DNA of 64,000 bases from Mermis nigrescens (GCA_036768485.1 JAVLUZ010000154.1:37400042-37464041); one strand, 5' to 3'; shown: positions 22,758-34,690, numbered from the stretch's first letter. Made by a program: numbers and translations. The notes: generated by a model from the letters alone, not told the origin.

Positions 22758-23237
22758 CTGCATGTCCAGCATATAATCCTGAAACTTGGGAATAGTGGTA
22801 CTGTGACCATAACGCAATATTATCGATCCGAGCGTTTCTGGCATAAACGTTCCGAATTGCAATTCAAGATCAGGAACATCAGCGGGAATAAAAAACGTAA
22901 AATCCCCGTAATTAATTTTCTTCTGTAAAATCGCGTTTTTCATCGATTTGAAAAAGCAGTCAAGCGCTTGCTGTTCCAGCCAAAGCACGACACCTCGAAC
23001 GCCATTTTTCGAATAATCGGCCAGCTTAGAGAATAAATTTTCAATTGTTTCGTTGCTACAAGAATCTGGAAAAGTATCGTCGAGACGAAGAGTTTGGGCA
23101 GAAACCATGCAAATGCCGTGTCGCGAGGCTTCTAATTCCAGGGCTGCGCTCACGCCCAATCCCCACAAGCCGGGGCTAACGATCTGGACGACGGCTGTCC
23201 AGCCCATTCGTTTCATGAGCCTCGCCCAAGCCTTTGC
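22758..23237 (-). CDS. Receptor exon 14: lobe 2 of VFT4
   Basis: Acceptor TTGGTGCAG at 23238, phase 0. It begins AKAWARLMKRMGWTAVVQIV, the family lobe-2 entry, then ELEASRHGICMVSAQ, GVRGVVLWLEQQ and ETLGSIILRYG. Donor ATGCAG|GTCAAT at 22757, phase 0, fits exon 15. The preceding intron is unusual; see the GC-AG finding. Confidence 0.88.
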
Positions 23238-23304
23238 CTGCACCAAAACAGGCACGTAGCAGTTGGGGGGGGGTAGGAAAGGACTAGTCCCCAATATGGG
23301 GGTT

Positions 23305-23680
23305 CGACCCTCCTTAAATGGCTACTACTGACCCCCGCAAAATGGCAGTGACCCACCAGAATTGTCTATTTTTTGTAAAAATCCCAAGGAAGTGTGCGTT
23401 TTGGGCCCTTTAAACTCATTTTTGGCTCAAAAGCCTCTAATTTTCGGCGCTTCGCGCCATATACAACTTTTTTGGCCATATTTTGTTCCATATTTCGATT
23501 TTTTCCAAATTTTATTTCAATTTTTTCATATTTTTGTGTTCTAGAAAGAACGAGTATTGTCGGGAACGTTTAAAAACAACGTTTTTGACATGTACCCTTC
23601 GTTTTTAGCCCAAAAAAGGCACTTTTTGAAAATTTTTCGGGTCTGACCATCCAGAAATCCCATGCTGTACATTTATGGCC
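23305..23680 (-). repeat. Rpt-A copy, reverse orientation
   Basis: Near-complete: GGTTCGACCCTCCTTAAATG and CAAAATGGCAGTGACCC at one end, TCGGCGCTTCGCGCCATA inside, CTAGAAAGAACGAG, and ATCCCATGCTGTACATTTAT at the other end. A fragment at 23690-24190 contains a second GGGCGCTTCGCGCC. Confidence 0.85.
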
Positions 23681-24256
23681 CTCAGTGCATCCAAAATTTA
23701 AGAAATAGGAAATATTTCGGCAAGGTTTCCCAAGGAAAAAACTGAAAACTCTTGAAGCGTATTTGGAAGACTTCCAGATAGATTGTAGTACACTTTTGAA
23801 CTAAAGAGTCTTAAATTTCCGGGCGCTTCGCGCCAGATTCATTCTTTTTTGTCTAACTTTTTTCTTCTGACGGCCCTAGTTTGAGTAAGATATGATGAAT
23901 ATTTTCTGGACGCGTTGCGTAAAATTAGGTTACCTATTTCTTTTTTGCAATGTACCAGAATTGAGTACAAAACAACTTAAACAATTTTTCAGCAGGGTCA
24001 AATGATTAGAAATGACTTTTGCATAACTATTTGTTGCAACATCTTTTTAAATATGATCAAAACTAAGTCAAATTTTCTTAATTTTTTGAAAAATTTTTTC
24101 TTCCAGTCTTATGCAGAGCTCGTTGAGAAATGCTCAAAAACATATCATTTTTGCCTGTCTACAGATAGTTGTTGAGATACCTGACTTCAAAATTTTATAG
24201 TTTCTCATAGGTGCATAGCATGGCCGATCTAGAAAGATCAGTCGGTTTGGGGAGGG

Positions 24257-24746
24257 GGTCAAGAATTGGATCTAGTATACGATTTGCCCCCCCCCAGCGT
24301 TTTTTATCCGATCCATATAAGCTACAGTAACCAAACTTTACAAGGAGATAGCTATAAGCCTATTGTACTAATATGGCTAGATTGATTAACTTACGGTGTA
24401 AATTTACTGCTTTACACTCACAGTTTACAACATACTAACGGCATCTAAAAATTGTAAACGATTCGGTGGGTTTCGAACAAAGCAGTCTTTTGTAACTCAA
24501 TCAACATCCTACATTAAAAAAGTACGTTTAAAAAAGTAAGTTAAAAAAAGTAAGTTTAAAGTAAGTTTAAAGTAAAGTAAAGTAAGTTTTTTTATTATAT
24601 TTTTTTTAAAGCAGTAAGTTTACACCGTAAGTTAATCAATTTTGCCAGATTAGTACAATAGGCTTATAGCTATCTCCTTGTAAAATTTGGTTACTGTAGC
24701 TTATATGAATCGGCTAAAAAACGCTGGGGGTAAATTGTATACTAGA
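24257..24746. repeat. Long inverted repeat with arms of about 155 bp
   Basis: Arm 24270-24420 is inverted at 24593-24746. Matching landmarks are TCTAGTATACGATTTGCCCC against AAATTGTATACTAGA, AAGGAGATAGCTATAAGCCT against AGGCTTATAGCTATCTCCTT, and GATTAACTTACGGTGTAAA against TTTACACCGTAAGTTAATC. The loop includes a degenerate AAAGTAAGTTT simple repeat (24520-24610). It looks like a non-autonomous foldback DNA element. Confidence 0.7.
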
Positions 24747-24975
24747 CCCCAAGAATAAAGCTTTTTTGGGCCAAAATGACCTCAAAAACTGGTATAAGCA
24801 CTAAAATATCGCCAAAACTACGTTACTAAACAATTTCAAATCACTTTTGAAGAATCAGCTTTTCATCCGTTTTTTGCCTTTATTTTGCCTCATTTTGCCG
24901 AGAAAATTTCCCATTTTTTATTCTGGCAGATATAGACCCCAACCTTCCATCCCCCTACGTGCATGTCCGGTCCCC
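24735..24975 (-). repeat. Rpt-C copy, reverse orientation
   Basis: GGCCAAAATGACCTCAAAAA, ACTACGTTACTAAACAATTT, TTTATTTTGCCTCATTTTGC, ending CCCCTACGTGCATGTCCGGTC. Confidence 0.8.
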
Positions 24976-24999
24976 CAATTAAGAAGGCCAGCTACGTGC

Positions 25000-25553
25000 C
25001 TGCACCACAACGGAAACGGCGGTCCATATCGAAAACTTCCTGCGCTCGGCTAATGCGGGATGAAGCGGATAGCCGGGTATGATGTTGAGTATGCCCAGAT
25101 TATCCAGATAATTTGAAACCGGATAAGCTTCTTGAAAATTGGGTGAATTCACGACGGCGATCACGTGACTAGGTCGTATAACGACGGTGGGCTTGATTTT
25201 GAGGTACGTCTTGGCGCCGAAGAAATTGTCAATGAAACGTAAGGCTTCAGTTGGATCAGAGCAAGTGTCAAAAATTATCGCGCCTACTTCGGGTTTCGAA
25301 GAACGACTTGGCGGATAAGTAATGTTTTGAAGAAACGCATGTACCCTTATTCTTTTATTGTTATTCGAACTGTTGCTGTTAATGTTGTTGTTGTTGTTAT
25401 CGTCGTCCTTGCTGTTGCTCTTGTTGTTCACGTTTAGAAGATCCAAATTAGCGTTAATCATCTTTAGCGCCCACAAAACGGCTTGTACATTATTGTATTT
25501 ATCTTTACTTATAGGTCCGGAGCAATGTATTCCAGTAGTTACTGGCAGCAATG
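25000..25553 (-). CDS. Receptor exon 13: lobe 1 of VFT4
   Basis: ALLPVTTGIHCSG is the first strand with the family Cys, followed by VQAVLWALKMINANL. A low-complexity Asn/Asp/Ser loop (residues around KDDDNNNNNINSNSSNNN) precedes EVGAIIFDTCSDPTEALRF (family D-T-C). It ends WTAVSVVVQ at CAG (25000). Start: acceptor CCTTCCTTTTCAG at 25554, phase 1, matches the phase-1 donor of exon 12. However, the frame is also open upstream to ATG 25614 (reading PSFSALLPV, a better first strand), so the exon may begin further upstream or a separate gene may start here. Confidence 0.8.
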
Positions 25554-25673
25554 CTGAAAAGGAAGGGAACCTGGGCAGATTATCTGGTGGTTCAGTCGAA
25601 TTCAGACAATGCATTGTTTTCAGGGTCCTACATATAAGGAATATTCTCTAATTAATACATGCATTATTCACAC

Positions 25674-25930
25674 AAGGTCGTATCCAAGGACTAATTTAGG
25701 GAGGGTGGCGGGGAGACGCCCCCGTTGTCAAAAAAATAGTTGACCGCCATAGAGAATACTATGTATTTTTTGATGATTTTAGCCATTTTTATCATGATTT
25801 TTTAAAATTTTACGGCACTTCGCGCCAAATAGAAGCACTTATTTATGAAATTTATTGAATTTTTACGCTCTAAAAACCTTGTTTTTACGTCGTAAGAATA
25901 GTTTAAGTGCATAACAACGATTTTTTAGTC
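25674..25930 (+). repeat. GGTCGTAT-type MITE fragment
   Basis: Starts GGTCGTATCCAAGGACTAAT and includes GGGGAGACGCCCCC and CGGCACTTCGCGCCAAATAG. Related to 15681-16040 and 57579-57796. Confidence 0.45.
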
Positions 25931-26087
25931 TTAAATTAATTTTTTGAGTATTTGTTGGCGCTTTATGCCGACTTTTGCATTAATTTGACGTGTTTTTTTG
26001 CAAAAGAATTTCGAGTTTTCAACTTTTTGGGAACTCAAATGACTCCGTCTATCAAAAGACGGCAAAAATACCGCTACTTTAAGCATA

Positions 26088-26260
26088 ATGGTACTGTCCA
26101 GGGTGGCCGTCCATCCTATGTGGCCGCTCATCCAGCCTGAGCGCCCGTCCAGGGTAGCCGTCTTCCTGTTTGTTACATTTTTCCAGAGTGGCCATCTGTC
26201 CTATGCGGCCGCCCGTTCAGCCTGGCCGTCTGTCCAGAGTGGCCGCCCCAATTGGCTGAA
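26088..26260 (+). repeat. GGCCGTCC minisatellite-like arm
   Basis: Degenerate tandem units such as GGTGGCCGTCCATCCTATGT. Inverted units of the same type lie at 30399-30560, so the two could be arms of one Foldback-like structure or separate insertions. Confidence 0.45.
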
Positions 26261-26545
26261 TGACCTAATCGCTCTGTCCGTCCCAATTCATCGACTGTCT
26301 CGATTTTCCTTCAAAGAATAAAAACAGGTCAATTTTAGATTGCCGAAATTCCGTCTCTCCGACCATCTCGATTCTCCGACTGTCCCGATTTCCCGACTTG
26401 TTGTAATGATAATCGCTTTTGTTAAAAATTTTTAAGAGCGTCTAAAGATTTGCTTTAGTGAGTAGCAGAAAGAAATAGGGCTTATTTAATGTATGAATTA
26501 TTACGCTACTATTCAGGCTTATCAGAAAGAATATTTACTTACTTA

Positions 26546-26715
26546 TTTAGTCTGTTTCACATGAGTTTGGGCATAAATTTTTAGAATTTTCTTCGAAAAT
26601 AAGCTGACGGCTTACAATAATGATATATCAAATCAATGCTATAATCGCAATCTGTCAGCTTTTTGTTGGAGATGATTTTTAAAACTTGTGACCAAACTTG
26701 TGTGAAACGGACTAT
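26546..26715. mobile_element. Palindromic MITE, copy 3
   Basis: TTTAGTCTGTTTCACATGAG at the left, CAATGCTATAATCGCAATCT at the centre, TGTGTGAAACGGACTATA at the right. Confidence 0.78.
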
Positions 26716-27049
26716 AGTTAAGATGTGAGTGAATTTTGCAGCTGCAAAACTACTCTGACACAGTAGGTACCTACTTTTTGTTTTGCTTCACTCTACGATT
26801 CTCGTTTCATGGTATTCGCTATGCTAAATAATCCAGTAATAAGTCATAATTTTCATGTCTTTACTTCAAAAAGTACACAATCTCATCATTTCATCATACA
26901 TATGTGTACTTTTCATGTGCGAGATGCATATCAATTAGGTGCATTTGGTACAACAGAGAGTTTGAGTAATATTCGAATAAATATTGTCGCATTAAGTAAG
27001 CTTTAAAATAGAAACTAATTATAGAATACATGGACGGCCACTCTGAACA

Positions 27050-30000
27050 GTATAATCATAGGTAGCGCGTTAGCGCGTACCTATAATATACTTGGGTACC
27101 CCTAACACCTGTGCACCCCCTACAGCTATAACGGGACAATTCTGGAAGGTGCGGTTTTTTTAAAAGAAAGATAATAAAAAAATTTGCTGCCCATGTTTTT
27201 TTGTTTTCCTTGAAACTCAAAACTGACTGTGTAAAGAAGGTGTAAAGTTTTTGTGTAACGTTATAACATAGGACAAATTTCGGGACATTTATAATGCGGC
27301 ATGTGAACAACTGAGTATTGATCAATCGAAGAATTGAACAGCATAGGATAATAGAGGGATGAATTCTACAGATGGTACTTTTTTTGTTTTTTAAAATTTG
27401 CATTAGTTCTTGAATGGCAGTGTAAAGAGTGCGAAAATCTGGGGGTGAAAAAGCACTTTTTGGTCGAGTTTTCAACCTGCTTATGTCTGATACTAACTCC
27501 GATTATGAGTTTTTTGAAATGTTTTCCGACAGAAATGTAGAGCGGATCAAGGACTACATTCTGCATATAAGCAAAGTCTTCTACGCTCTATGGTGAATTA
27601 GATCCTGGGGTTTAAAGTTTACACTCTAGTGGATGGTGTAAAAAACTGATTTTAAGTAAGATTTCTCTGCCAAATTTTTTCGCTTATGAGTCAGGGTAAA
27701 TTGAATACAGCAGTAATGAAGTGCCTCTTAGGGGCTACACATCGCAGCAAACTGTATTTAAAAAACGCAATATTGAGTTATTTATGGGGGTGTAAAGTTC
27801 GAAATTAGAGGTAAAAAATGGGCGAAAAAACACGTTTTTTTCCGAATTTTGATTAATAAATCATACCAAATAATTTTTGCAAGAGAATTTTGGCACACAG
27901 GAATGTACTACGATTTAAAAGCTACAAACTGTACCAAACCGAATTTCTTTAAACTCAATGGGGAGTTCGGTACGGAATTTTAAAGTTTACAGTGTTCTAA
28001 ATGATGGAAAATACGTTTTTGTTGCGTTTTTTGTTCGCCACTTTCTCCGTCCAGAAGTCGGTATAAGTCCAATAGAATAAGAATAAAGTGCTTTATATCG
28101 GGTGCATGTCAAAGCAAATTGTCTATACATTAATATTTAGCGAGTGTAAAGTCAAAAATTTGGTGTTTAAAATGCGTTTCTGTCTTGTTTTTTCTGCCTG
28201 CTTCTCCGGTTATGAGTCAGGGACACGATTATCAAGTCTAGAAATGGACCAGGAACCAAATTTAATATGCCAGTCTGGCGCATATGTTTACACTCTACAG
28301 TGTTGTAAAGTGCTTTACACCTATTGTTAGTTTGCCCATAGAACATTATGGAGACTTAATTTTTTTCATAAATATTAATCGTAATATCGGAACAATATCA
28401 AAATTACGAATCTGACCAAAATCTTCTTTACACTAGGTGTTTACATGAAGTTTACACTACATATGTATTTATCTTCATTTTTGAGCATTCCAGAAACCTA
28501 ATTTTTTCCTGGAGTCTAGAAATTTTCAAAGAATCAAACGTGATACGTCACGTAGGCGCGTTTGTTTACATCCAACAGTGATGTAAAGTAGTTTACACTC
28601 ATTGTTTATGTGTCCTCAGACCATTGTAGACATGCAATTTTTTCATAAATGTTGTTAATAATTTCCGAGCAATATCAGATTTACAAATCGGAACAAAATC
28701 CTCTTTACACTAGGCGGTTGTGTAAAGTTTACACTGCTAATTAATCTTCGTTCTAGAGCTTTGCGAAAACCTGAATTTTTTGCCGAAATCTGAAAATTTA
28801 CATGGAATCAAATAAGGGACGTCAGCTGGGCGCGTTTGTTTACACTCAACAGTGATGTAAAGTGGTTTATCTTCGTTCTAGAGCTTTGCAAAAACCTAAA
28901 TTTTTTGCCGAAATCTGAAAATTTACATGGAATCAAATAAGGGACGTCAGCTGGGTGCGTTTTTTTACACTCAACAGTGATGTAAAGTGGTTTACATCTG
29001 TGTCTATTTGCCATTAAACCGTTATGGAGACGTAATTTTTTCATGAATGTTGATCGTAATATCCGAGTAATATCGAATTTACAAATCCGACTAAAATCTT
29101 CTTTACACTCGTTGCTAGTGTAAAGTTTACACTATATAATAAGCTTCATTCTAGAGCCTCACGGTAACTTATTTTTTCTCTAAAGTCGTAAAATATATAT
29201 ATGGAAACAGATGTGATACGTCTGCTAGGGGCGCATGAAGAGTAGTGTAAAGTCATTAACACCTAATGTTAATTTGTTCTTAGAACATTATAGAGTTTTC
29301 ATTTCTTAATAAATGCTGATCGTTATATCAGAGCAATATCGAAATTATTAATCCCACTAAAATTCTTTACACTCTTGTGTAAAGTTTAAAATGTAAATTA
29401 AGTTCAGCTCTAGAAGGTTTTGGAAGCATATTTCTTTACAGGATGTTCTACGTAACATAAGAATTACTAATCAGAATGTTTGTCTCTTCTACAACTAGTA
29501 GCTTTGTAAACTTTATACCATTCAATTATTAGAAGAACCGCACAGTAAATGAAATCTAGTATTGTATTTCCAAATCTTGCTAATTAAAAGTGGGGTACTA
29601 GCAAAGAAAAATACTCCGATGGAACAAAAAAGGGAATATACTTGGGATTGTGAATTATCGAGGATGTAAAAGGAGGGGACTAGGATAAATCTCCCTATGT
29701 TATATGCCTAGAATCGCAAAATATGTAAAAAATCAGACTTTCTCTAAACAATGCAAAAAAATCGAAGTATATTCTGCGGCCTTTGAAAAATGTAAAAGTT
29801 TAGTAAACAATTGCTGTAGACATGTGTAAAAGAGTATCTACATAAGGTCTGTTGCACGTCAGCTTCCGTGATTGTCTTGAATGCTTCGATATGTACTATT
29901 TCATTCAATTCGCTTAGCTACTGCATTGCTAATCCGCTGCTTTTTTCAATCAATTTTTTGGTAATTTGAATATTGCTTGCACTTTGACACTTAGAATGGC

Positions 30001-30390
30001 TGTATCTGCTAAGTGACATGCTTAATAATAATGAAATACGAACAACTTAATTATGATTTGTTAACAGCATTTCAGTTTCAGTCACATTATTAAGCAACTC
30101 AAAGTTGAATGAAGTCTGCAAAAAGTTGCATTACGTAATATGCTTTTAAGATATTATGTCAATCAGAAAAAATTATTTTAAAATAATACGTTTTTTCAGA
30201 GACCGCAGAATATACTTCGATTTTTTGCATTGTTTAGAGAAAGTCTGATTTTTTACATATTTTGCGATTCTTGGCATATAACATAGGGAGATTTTTCCTA
30301 GTCCCCTCCTTTTACATCCTCGATAATTCACAATCCCAAGTATATTCCCCTTTTTTGTTCCATCGGAGCATTTTTCTTTGCTAGTTAAGT
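27050..30390 (+). mobile_element. 3.3-kb TTTACACT-rich element, copy 1
   Basis: The left end is ATCATAGGTAGCGCG followed by a palindrome (27057-27080). The body is studded with TGTAAAGTTTACAC-type palindromes. Between about 28297 and 29250 are tandem units of roughly 285 bp that share TTTTTTCATAAAT, GAGCAATATC and GGACGTCAGCTGGGCGCG. The right part has inverted arms 29594-29787 and 30195-30390 (AAATCGAAGTATATTCTGC; GGAACAAAAAAGGGAATATA). The inverse copy at 52840-56280 has the same order, so the unit is real. No transposase or helicase frame was seen. Confidence 0.65.
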
Positions 30391-30398
30391 CATATTTC

Positions 30399-30560
30399 AC
30401 TGAGGACGGCCATCCTGGATGGATAGCCAGATTGGGTGGGCGGCTACCCTAGAAAATTCACGCCCTAATTTTGCACTCATACAGCATGGGACGGCCACCC
30501 TGGATATACAGTCAGGCTGAACGGAGGGCCAAGCTGGACGGGCGGCCAGCCTGGACACAA
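30399..30560 (-). repeat. Inverted GGCCGTCC minisatellite arm
   Basis: Units such as GGACGGCCATCCTGGATGG and GGACGGCCACCCTGGATA, the inverse of 26088-26260. Confidence 0.45.
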
Positions 30561-31084
30561 TCGGCATAATGAACGGATTCTCGGACAATTTCAGACACTC
30601 TCAGGAAAATTTGAAGTTCCACCCCTTCAAAGAATCTCGAATCCGCCACTGGTCGTATCACACTTTCTACCTAATTGACAAAATGATTCAGTATTATTAA
30701 AATAAACTGCAAAATATAAGCAGTCACGTACGATACTTTCAGATATATTATTCAAATTAAAATATAATTATATTTTCTGATATTTTATAATGTAGATTTG
30801 ACACTTAACATTACTACATTTTACTAAATTAAAAGAAAGTTAAAAAAGATGCTACAAGCTTAAAATTAAAGACTAAGCAGAATATTGCATGCACAAGCTA
30901 TCAAAACTAAACATCTGGGGTCCTACAAATTTCAAAGGTAAAGAAAGACAAAAACAATGATAGTATAGGCAAAAAACCCGACTTTCACGGTCAAGACTAA
31001 GCTACTAGTGTAAAAAAGCTACACAAAAACGAGAAAATTCTCGTAATTTAATATAGGAATATTTACAGAGGTCTCTAATTAACC

Positions 31085-31190
31085 AAACCTAAATATAAAT
31101 ATATGTATAAATAAATATATAAATAGAAATAAAGATAAAAATAAATAAATATAGATATAAAAAAATATAAATATAAATATAAAAATACCT
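31085..31190. repeat. AT-rich simple repeat (ATAAATATA)
   Basis: About 100 bp of alternating AAATATAAATATA text. Confidence 0.8.
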
Positions 31191-31339
31191 GTCTCGTATG
31201 ATGGCATGTTAATGACATGTTATTTTAGGATCTCAAAATAACTAACTGTATTAATACATTTGCGAAAATAAGAAAACTTATATGCTTAGCTCCCGTAATT
31301 CTTTCGAAATTAGATTCAGTAATGTGGTTTAGTGATTAC

Positions 31340-31570
31340 AGACATGTGCTTAGGAGGTTTAGAGGTCGAGATCTCAGAAACGAGGAAATTGGAAAATTTT
31401 TCGAGAAAAGTAGGGCAAACTGACAACCAAAAATTGATGGAAATACAAAATTTTGAGCAAAGGCGCTTGAAACTCGACCATAAAATGAGAATTCCTGTGA
31501 TTTTAACACTAATTCAATTTTTACTGGTATACTAATTTTTGAGGCCATTCGAAAAAGCTCCCAAATGGTA
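31340..31570 (+). repeat. Rpt-C copy
   Basis: CAGACATGTGCTTAGGAGGTT at 31340, then GAGAAAAGTAGGGCAAACTG and TTTTTGAGGCCATTCG. The right end is missing. Confidence 0.6.
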
Positions 31571-31784
31571 ATTGCTAAAAAATTGTGGAAACGGTCATGC
31601 AACACTAAGTATGATTCATGTACTTATTCAAAAGAGTTATATGGTATTAAGAAAATCAGTAAGTCTGTTTTGTTACTTATGATAGCGTAAGTTTGTATTA
31701 TATAAAGCAAGGTTTCCTCAATTTAAAACTTGATTTTTAAAACAAGAAAGCAGCTAAAAGCATAAAAGTACAATATAGGAATTC

Positions 31785-32065
31785 TAAAACGTCAGCCCAT
31801 AAAAATTTTAAAAAAAGTATTTTTGGGCTTAAATAACAAGGGTACACGTCAAAAATTGTTTTTAGACCTTGTAGACGGAGCTTATTTATTCTGGAACTTA
31901 AAAAAAATTCGAAAATGTTTGAATTAAATTTGAGTAAATCAAACAAAATATAGTCAAAAATGAATATATGGCGCGAAGCGCCGAAAATTAGACACTTTTG
32001 ACCCAAAATTTAGCTAAAACGCCTAAAAACGCATCTCTACAATTTTTTGGAAAATCGATAATCCT
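31785..32065 (+). repeat. Rpt-A copy
   Basis: Contains TATGGCGCGAAGCGCCGAAA and ACTTTTGACCCAAAATTTAG, ending ATAATCCTGGGGGTCAGCC. Confidence 0.8.
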
Positions 32066-32074
32066 GGGGGTCAG

Positions 32075-32395
32075 CCAGCAGCACACATGGGCGTGGAGGC
32101 TCTGGGGAATCCGGCAGACTCTACCCGAAATCGATAGACTCCCTGAATCAAATTTTTAATGCAATTTTTGACAATTTCGCACCATCGAACTCGCTCAGAA
32201 TTTAGCTGCTTCTAACCTTTGTTCAGCAGCATACATGGACAGCGACCAAATTTTGGGGGATGTGGTTGGTGTAAAATTGGCAAAAATCTCAAAAACATGC
32301 CAAAACTTAATTCTGGGGTCCATTGATTTTTAGGGATCTACCAGATTCTCGAGAGGTCTGAACTTACCACGCACATATGTGGTCAGCAGCCATTT
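32075..32395 (+). repeat. Rpt-D copy
   Basis: CACACATGGGCGTGGAGGCT, GAAATCGATAGACTCCCTGA, CAGCATACATGGACAGCGAC, GGGATCTACCAGATTCTCG. Confidence 0.65.
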
Positions 32396-32432
32396 TATCA
32401 TGCGTAAGTAGTCATACTGGAAGGGGTCAATC

Positions 32433-33050
32433 CAGTGGCGGATTCAGTATTTTCCTAAAGGAGCGGTACCCCAAATTTTCCCCAAACAGTTCAAAATAGG
32501 TCCGAAAATTTGCCCTTCACGCGCGAAATAGCGTTTTTCGACGTTTTGCATTGCGTACTTTTATTTAAAATCGCTTTTAGCGAAACATTTTTTGAAAAGC
32601 TTACAAATGTTTGACAATTTCGCTGAGAAAAATCATTAAATTTCTCCGATTTGAGCGAAAATCTGGCGCGAAGCGTCGGAAAAGTTGTGAAATTAAAACT
32701 CAAGAACCTTTAGTAGCTTGAATTACTGCTCGATTTCCTGCATTTATAGAATTTTGACGCAGAACATTTAAAATATTGAAAAATTATGCTCAAAGAAAAC
32801 TGCACTGAAAAAGCTGTTTCTGCTCTTGAAATCGTCTAAAACATATTCTCTGGGCAAAAATATGGCTTCCAGACCGCCAAGAAAGTGAATAAATCTTATT
32901 AATAAGTATTATCCGGCGGGAAGCGTCGGAAAATTTGAGAAATTATAATCACTGGCGGCCAAGAATCATTACAAATCACATATCCTTTCTTTCTCTCGCC
33001 AGTTATTTTTGGCCGTTGGGGGAGCGGTCGCCCCCTTAAATCCATCCCTG
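32433..33050. mobile_element. hAT-type MITE with perfect 8-bp target duplication
   Basis: Ends CAGTGGCGGATTCAGTATTT and TTAAATCCATCCCTG. Flanked on both sides by GGTCAATC (32425-32432 and 33051-33058). An 8-bp duplication plus CAGTGGCGGA-type ends is diagnostic of hAT-superfamily non-autonomous elements. Inside is GGCGCGAAGCGTCGGAAAAG, the palindrome shared with Rpt-A. No transposase is encoded. Confidence 0.88.
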
Positions 33051-34369
33051 GGTCAATCCTCCTTCAAACCCCCTCCCCAAGGATACGTATGGGTACAAGC
33101 CCGTTGAACCAAGCAGAAGCGACATAGTTTGGAAACATTCTAGGTACTATCACCTTGCAGCATAGGTTACTTTCTGAAAATTGTTTGATTCTGATTGCTC
33201 ATAAAGAACTTTGGAGCTAATTAATTGAAATTTTAAGGCCTTTCTTCGTTTTAGATTCAACGTTTATTTATGAATTTCTTATATTGAGTATCATAGACTC
33301 CATCATCAAAGATGTTGGTTATTATAAAGTCATCCCTTAATTACATTTTTTGTCATACCCAAGATATAAAGGCTGTCTGGCGAGGGTTTGATCCAACATC
33401 GACTCGAATTTAGTACTAGGCCAGGCATTTTTGGAAATTCGAAAGACGTTTGTCCGGGCACATGATTTATTGAATTCGAATGTTCCATTTTTACGGATAC
33501 TGGTGCCGAGCCGACAAAATTGTATATTGGAATAGGAGCTGAAAAATTTTGGGAAGTCTAATAAGTTTTTTGTGAGGTGGTCTCACAGAGAGGCACTCAA
33601 TTTTTTCATTATTTTCAACTAATTGATTACCATTTCGTATTTAACGATAGATTATCGGCTCTGTGCAGAAACTTCTTTGTCTTATCCTATGTTCGATCTG
33701 CTAATTTTACTATTTCAATAGAAGTGAGAGAGATGGGGAAGTACGTACTTAAATTTTCACATTTAAATTCTTATACTAGAAGAAAGCTATTCCTAGCAAG
33801 GCAAGTTTTCGTCAGGGGCCTAATCAATTGAAGAGCGAAAGTGGACCGTAAAATTAGAACAGTGAGAAAAAGCATTTTTAGCATTGATTATTTTTTTGCA
33901 CTACGGTTATCTGAATCGAACAGATACGAATAAAGCTTAGCTATTTTTCGTCGATATCTTAAGTAGAGCCTCAAATTTTGAGGTATAAGTTCTAGCGTTC
34001 TCATTTATTATTTTATGGTCAGGCAAGCGTGTGAGCAGCTGCAGACACCCAGAAAGTTTTCTAAACATTTTATAAATTCTATCCGCGGAAAATGAGATAA
34101 AATTATAGTCGTAAACGAACAAAATCAGCTTTTACCAAAATGCTTGAGTAGATCTATAAAATGCACGATAATGCTGGAGTAAGTGGTTGGTAATAAAACT
34201 AACTCAGATAATATGAAAACACTGTCAAATGATCAAATTTGAGATATTTATGTACGCTAATGCACTCCCATAGGACCGTCAGTCAAAATCCAGTGTACAA
34301 TTTTAAACAAGCTTTATGACCAACTACTTTTACGACTAAGCAACCAACCAAAAAAATTAGGCTCGGGTA

Positions 34370-34690
34370 CCAGCTGGGTCAATGGGTATTGCCCAGCTAT
34401 ACACCACACCACACATGTAAGAGGGGGTGGGGGATGCGCCACCCAAAAGTCGGCCGTTCCCCTATTCCCCTAGAGCCAGAAAATATTGACCCCTCCCCCC
34501 GATTTCTAGAAAAAACGAATTTTTTGGCCATTTTTATATGTTTTTTGGCCGTTTTTGATCAAAAAAATAGAAGACCACTTCCCCCCCCGAATGGCCGGGG
34601 CGGGGACCCCCTCCCAAAATTTCGAGCCGTTACATGTATGCCCCACACTGATGAGTCCTCCATGCATTTATAAATATAATCATGTAAGTA
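34370..34690 (+). repeat. C/G-run repeat paired with 58690-58870
   Basis: Contains GGTGGGGGATGCGCCACCC, CGATTTCTAGAAAAAACGAA and CCCAAAATTTCGAGCCGTTACATGTATG-type ends. The 58.7-kb copy has the inverse GTACATGTAACGGGGAGTTT. Confidence 0.5.

Larger units (their letters stand above)
23238..24999 (-). other. Intron 13: GC-AG intron bounded by direct and inverted repeats
   Basis: The protein joins smoothly only if exon 13 ends at CAG (25002-25000) and the intron starts GCACGT, a GC donor, and ends in AG. GGTGCAGGCA occurs at both ends. GCACGTAGC just inside the donor is inverted near the acceptor as GCTACGTGC. The interior carries Rpt-A (23305-23680), a 160-bp-armed inverted repeat (24257-24746) and Rpt-C (24735-24975). 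Confidence 0.55.

Noticed and set aside
14709..25614. A tandem array of separate receptor genes
   Set aside because: No 7TM exon, stop or new signal peptide lies between VFT4 and VFT5. Exon 16 contains the end of one module and the start of the next, and the splice phases agree.
28297..29250. CRISPR-like array because of regularly recurring TTTACACT motifs
   Set aside because: Units are about 285 bp, diverged along their whole length, and the genome is eukaryotic. These are tandem units inside a mobile element.
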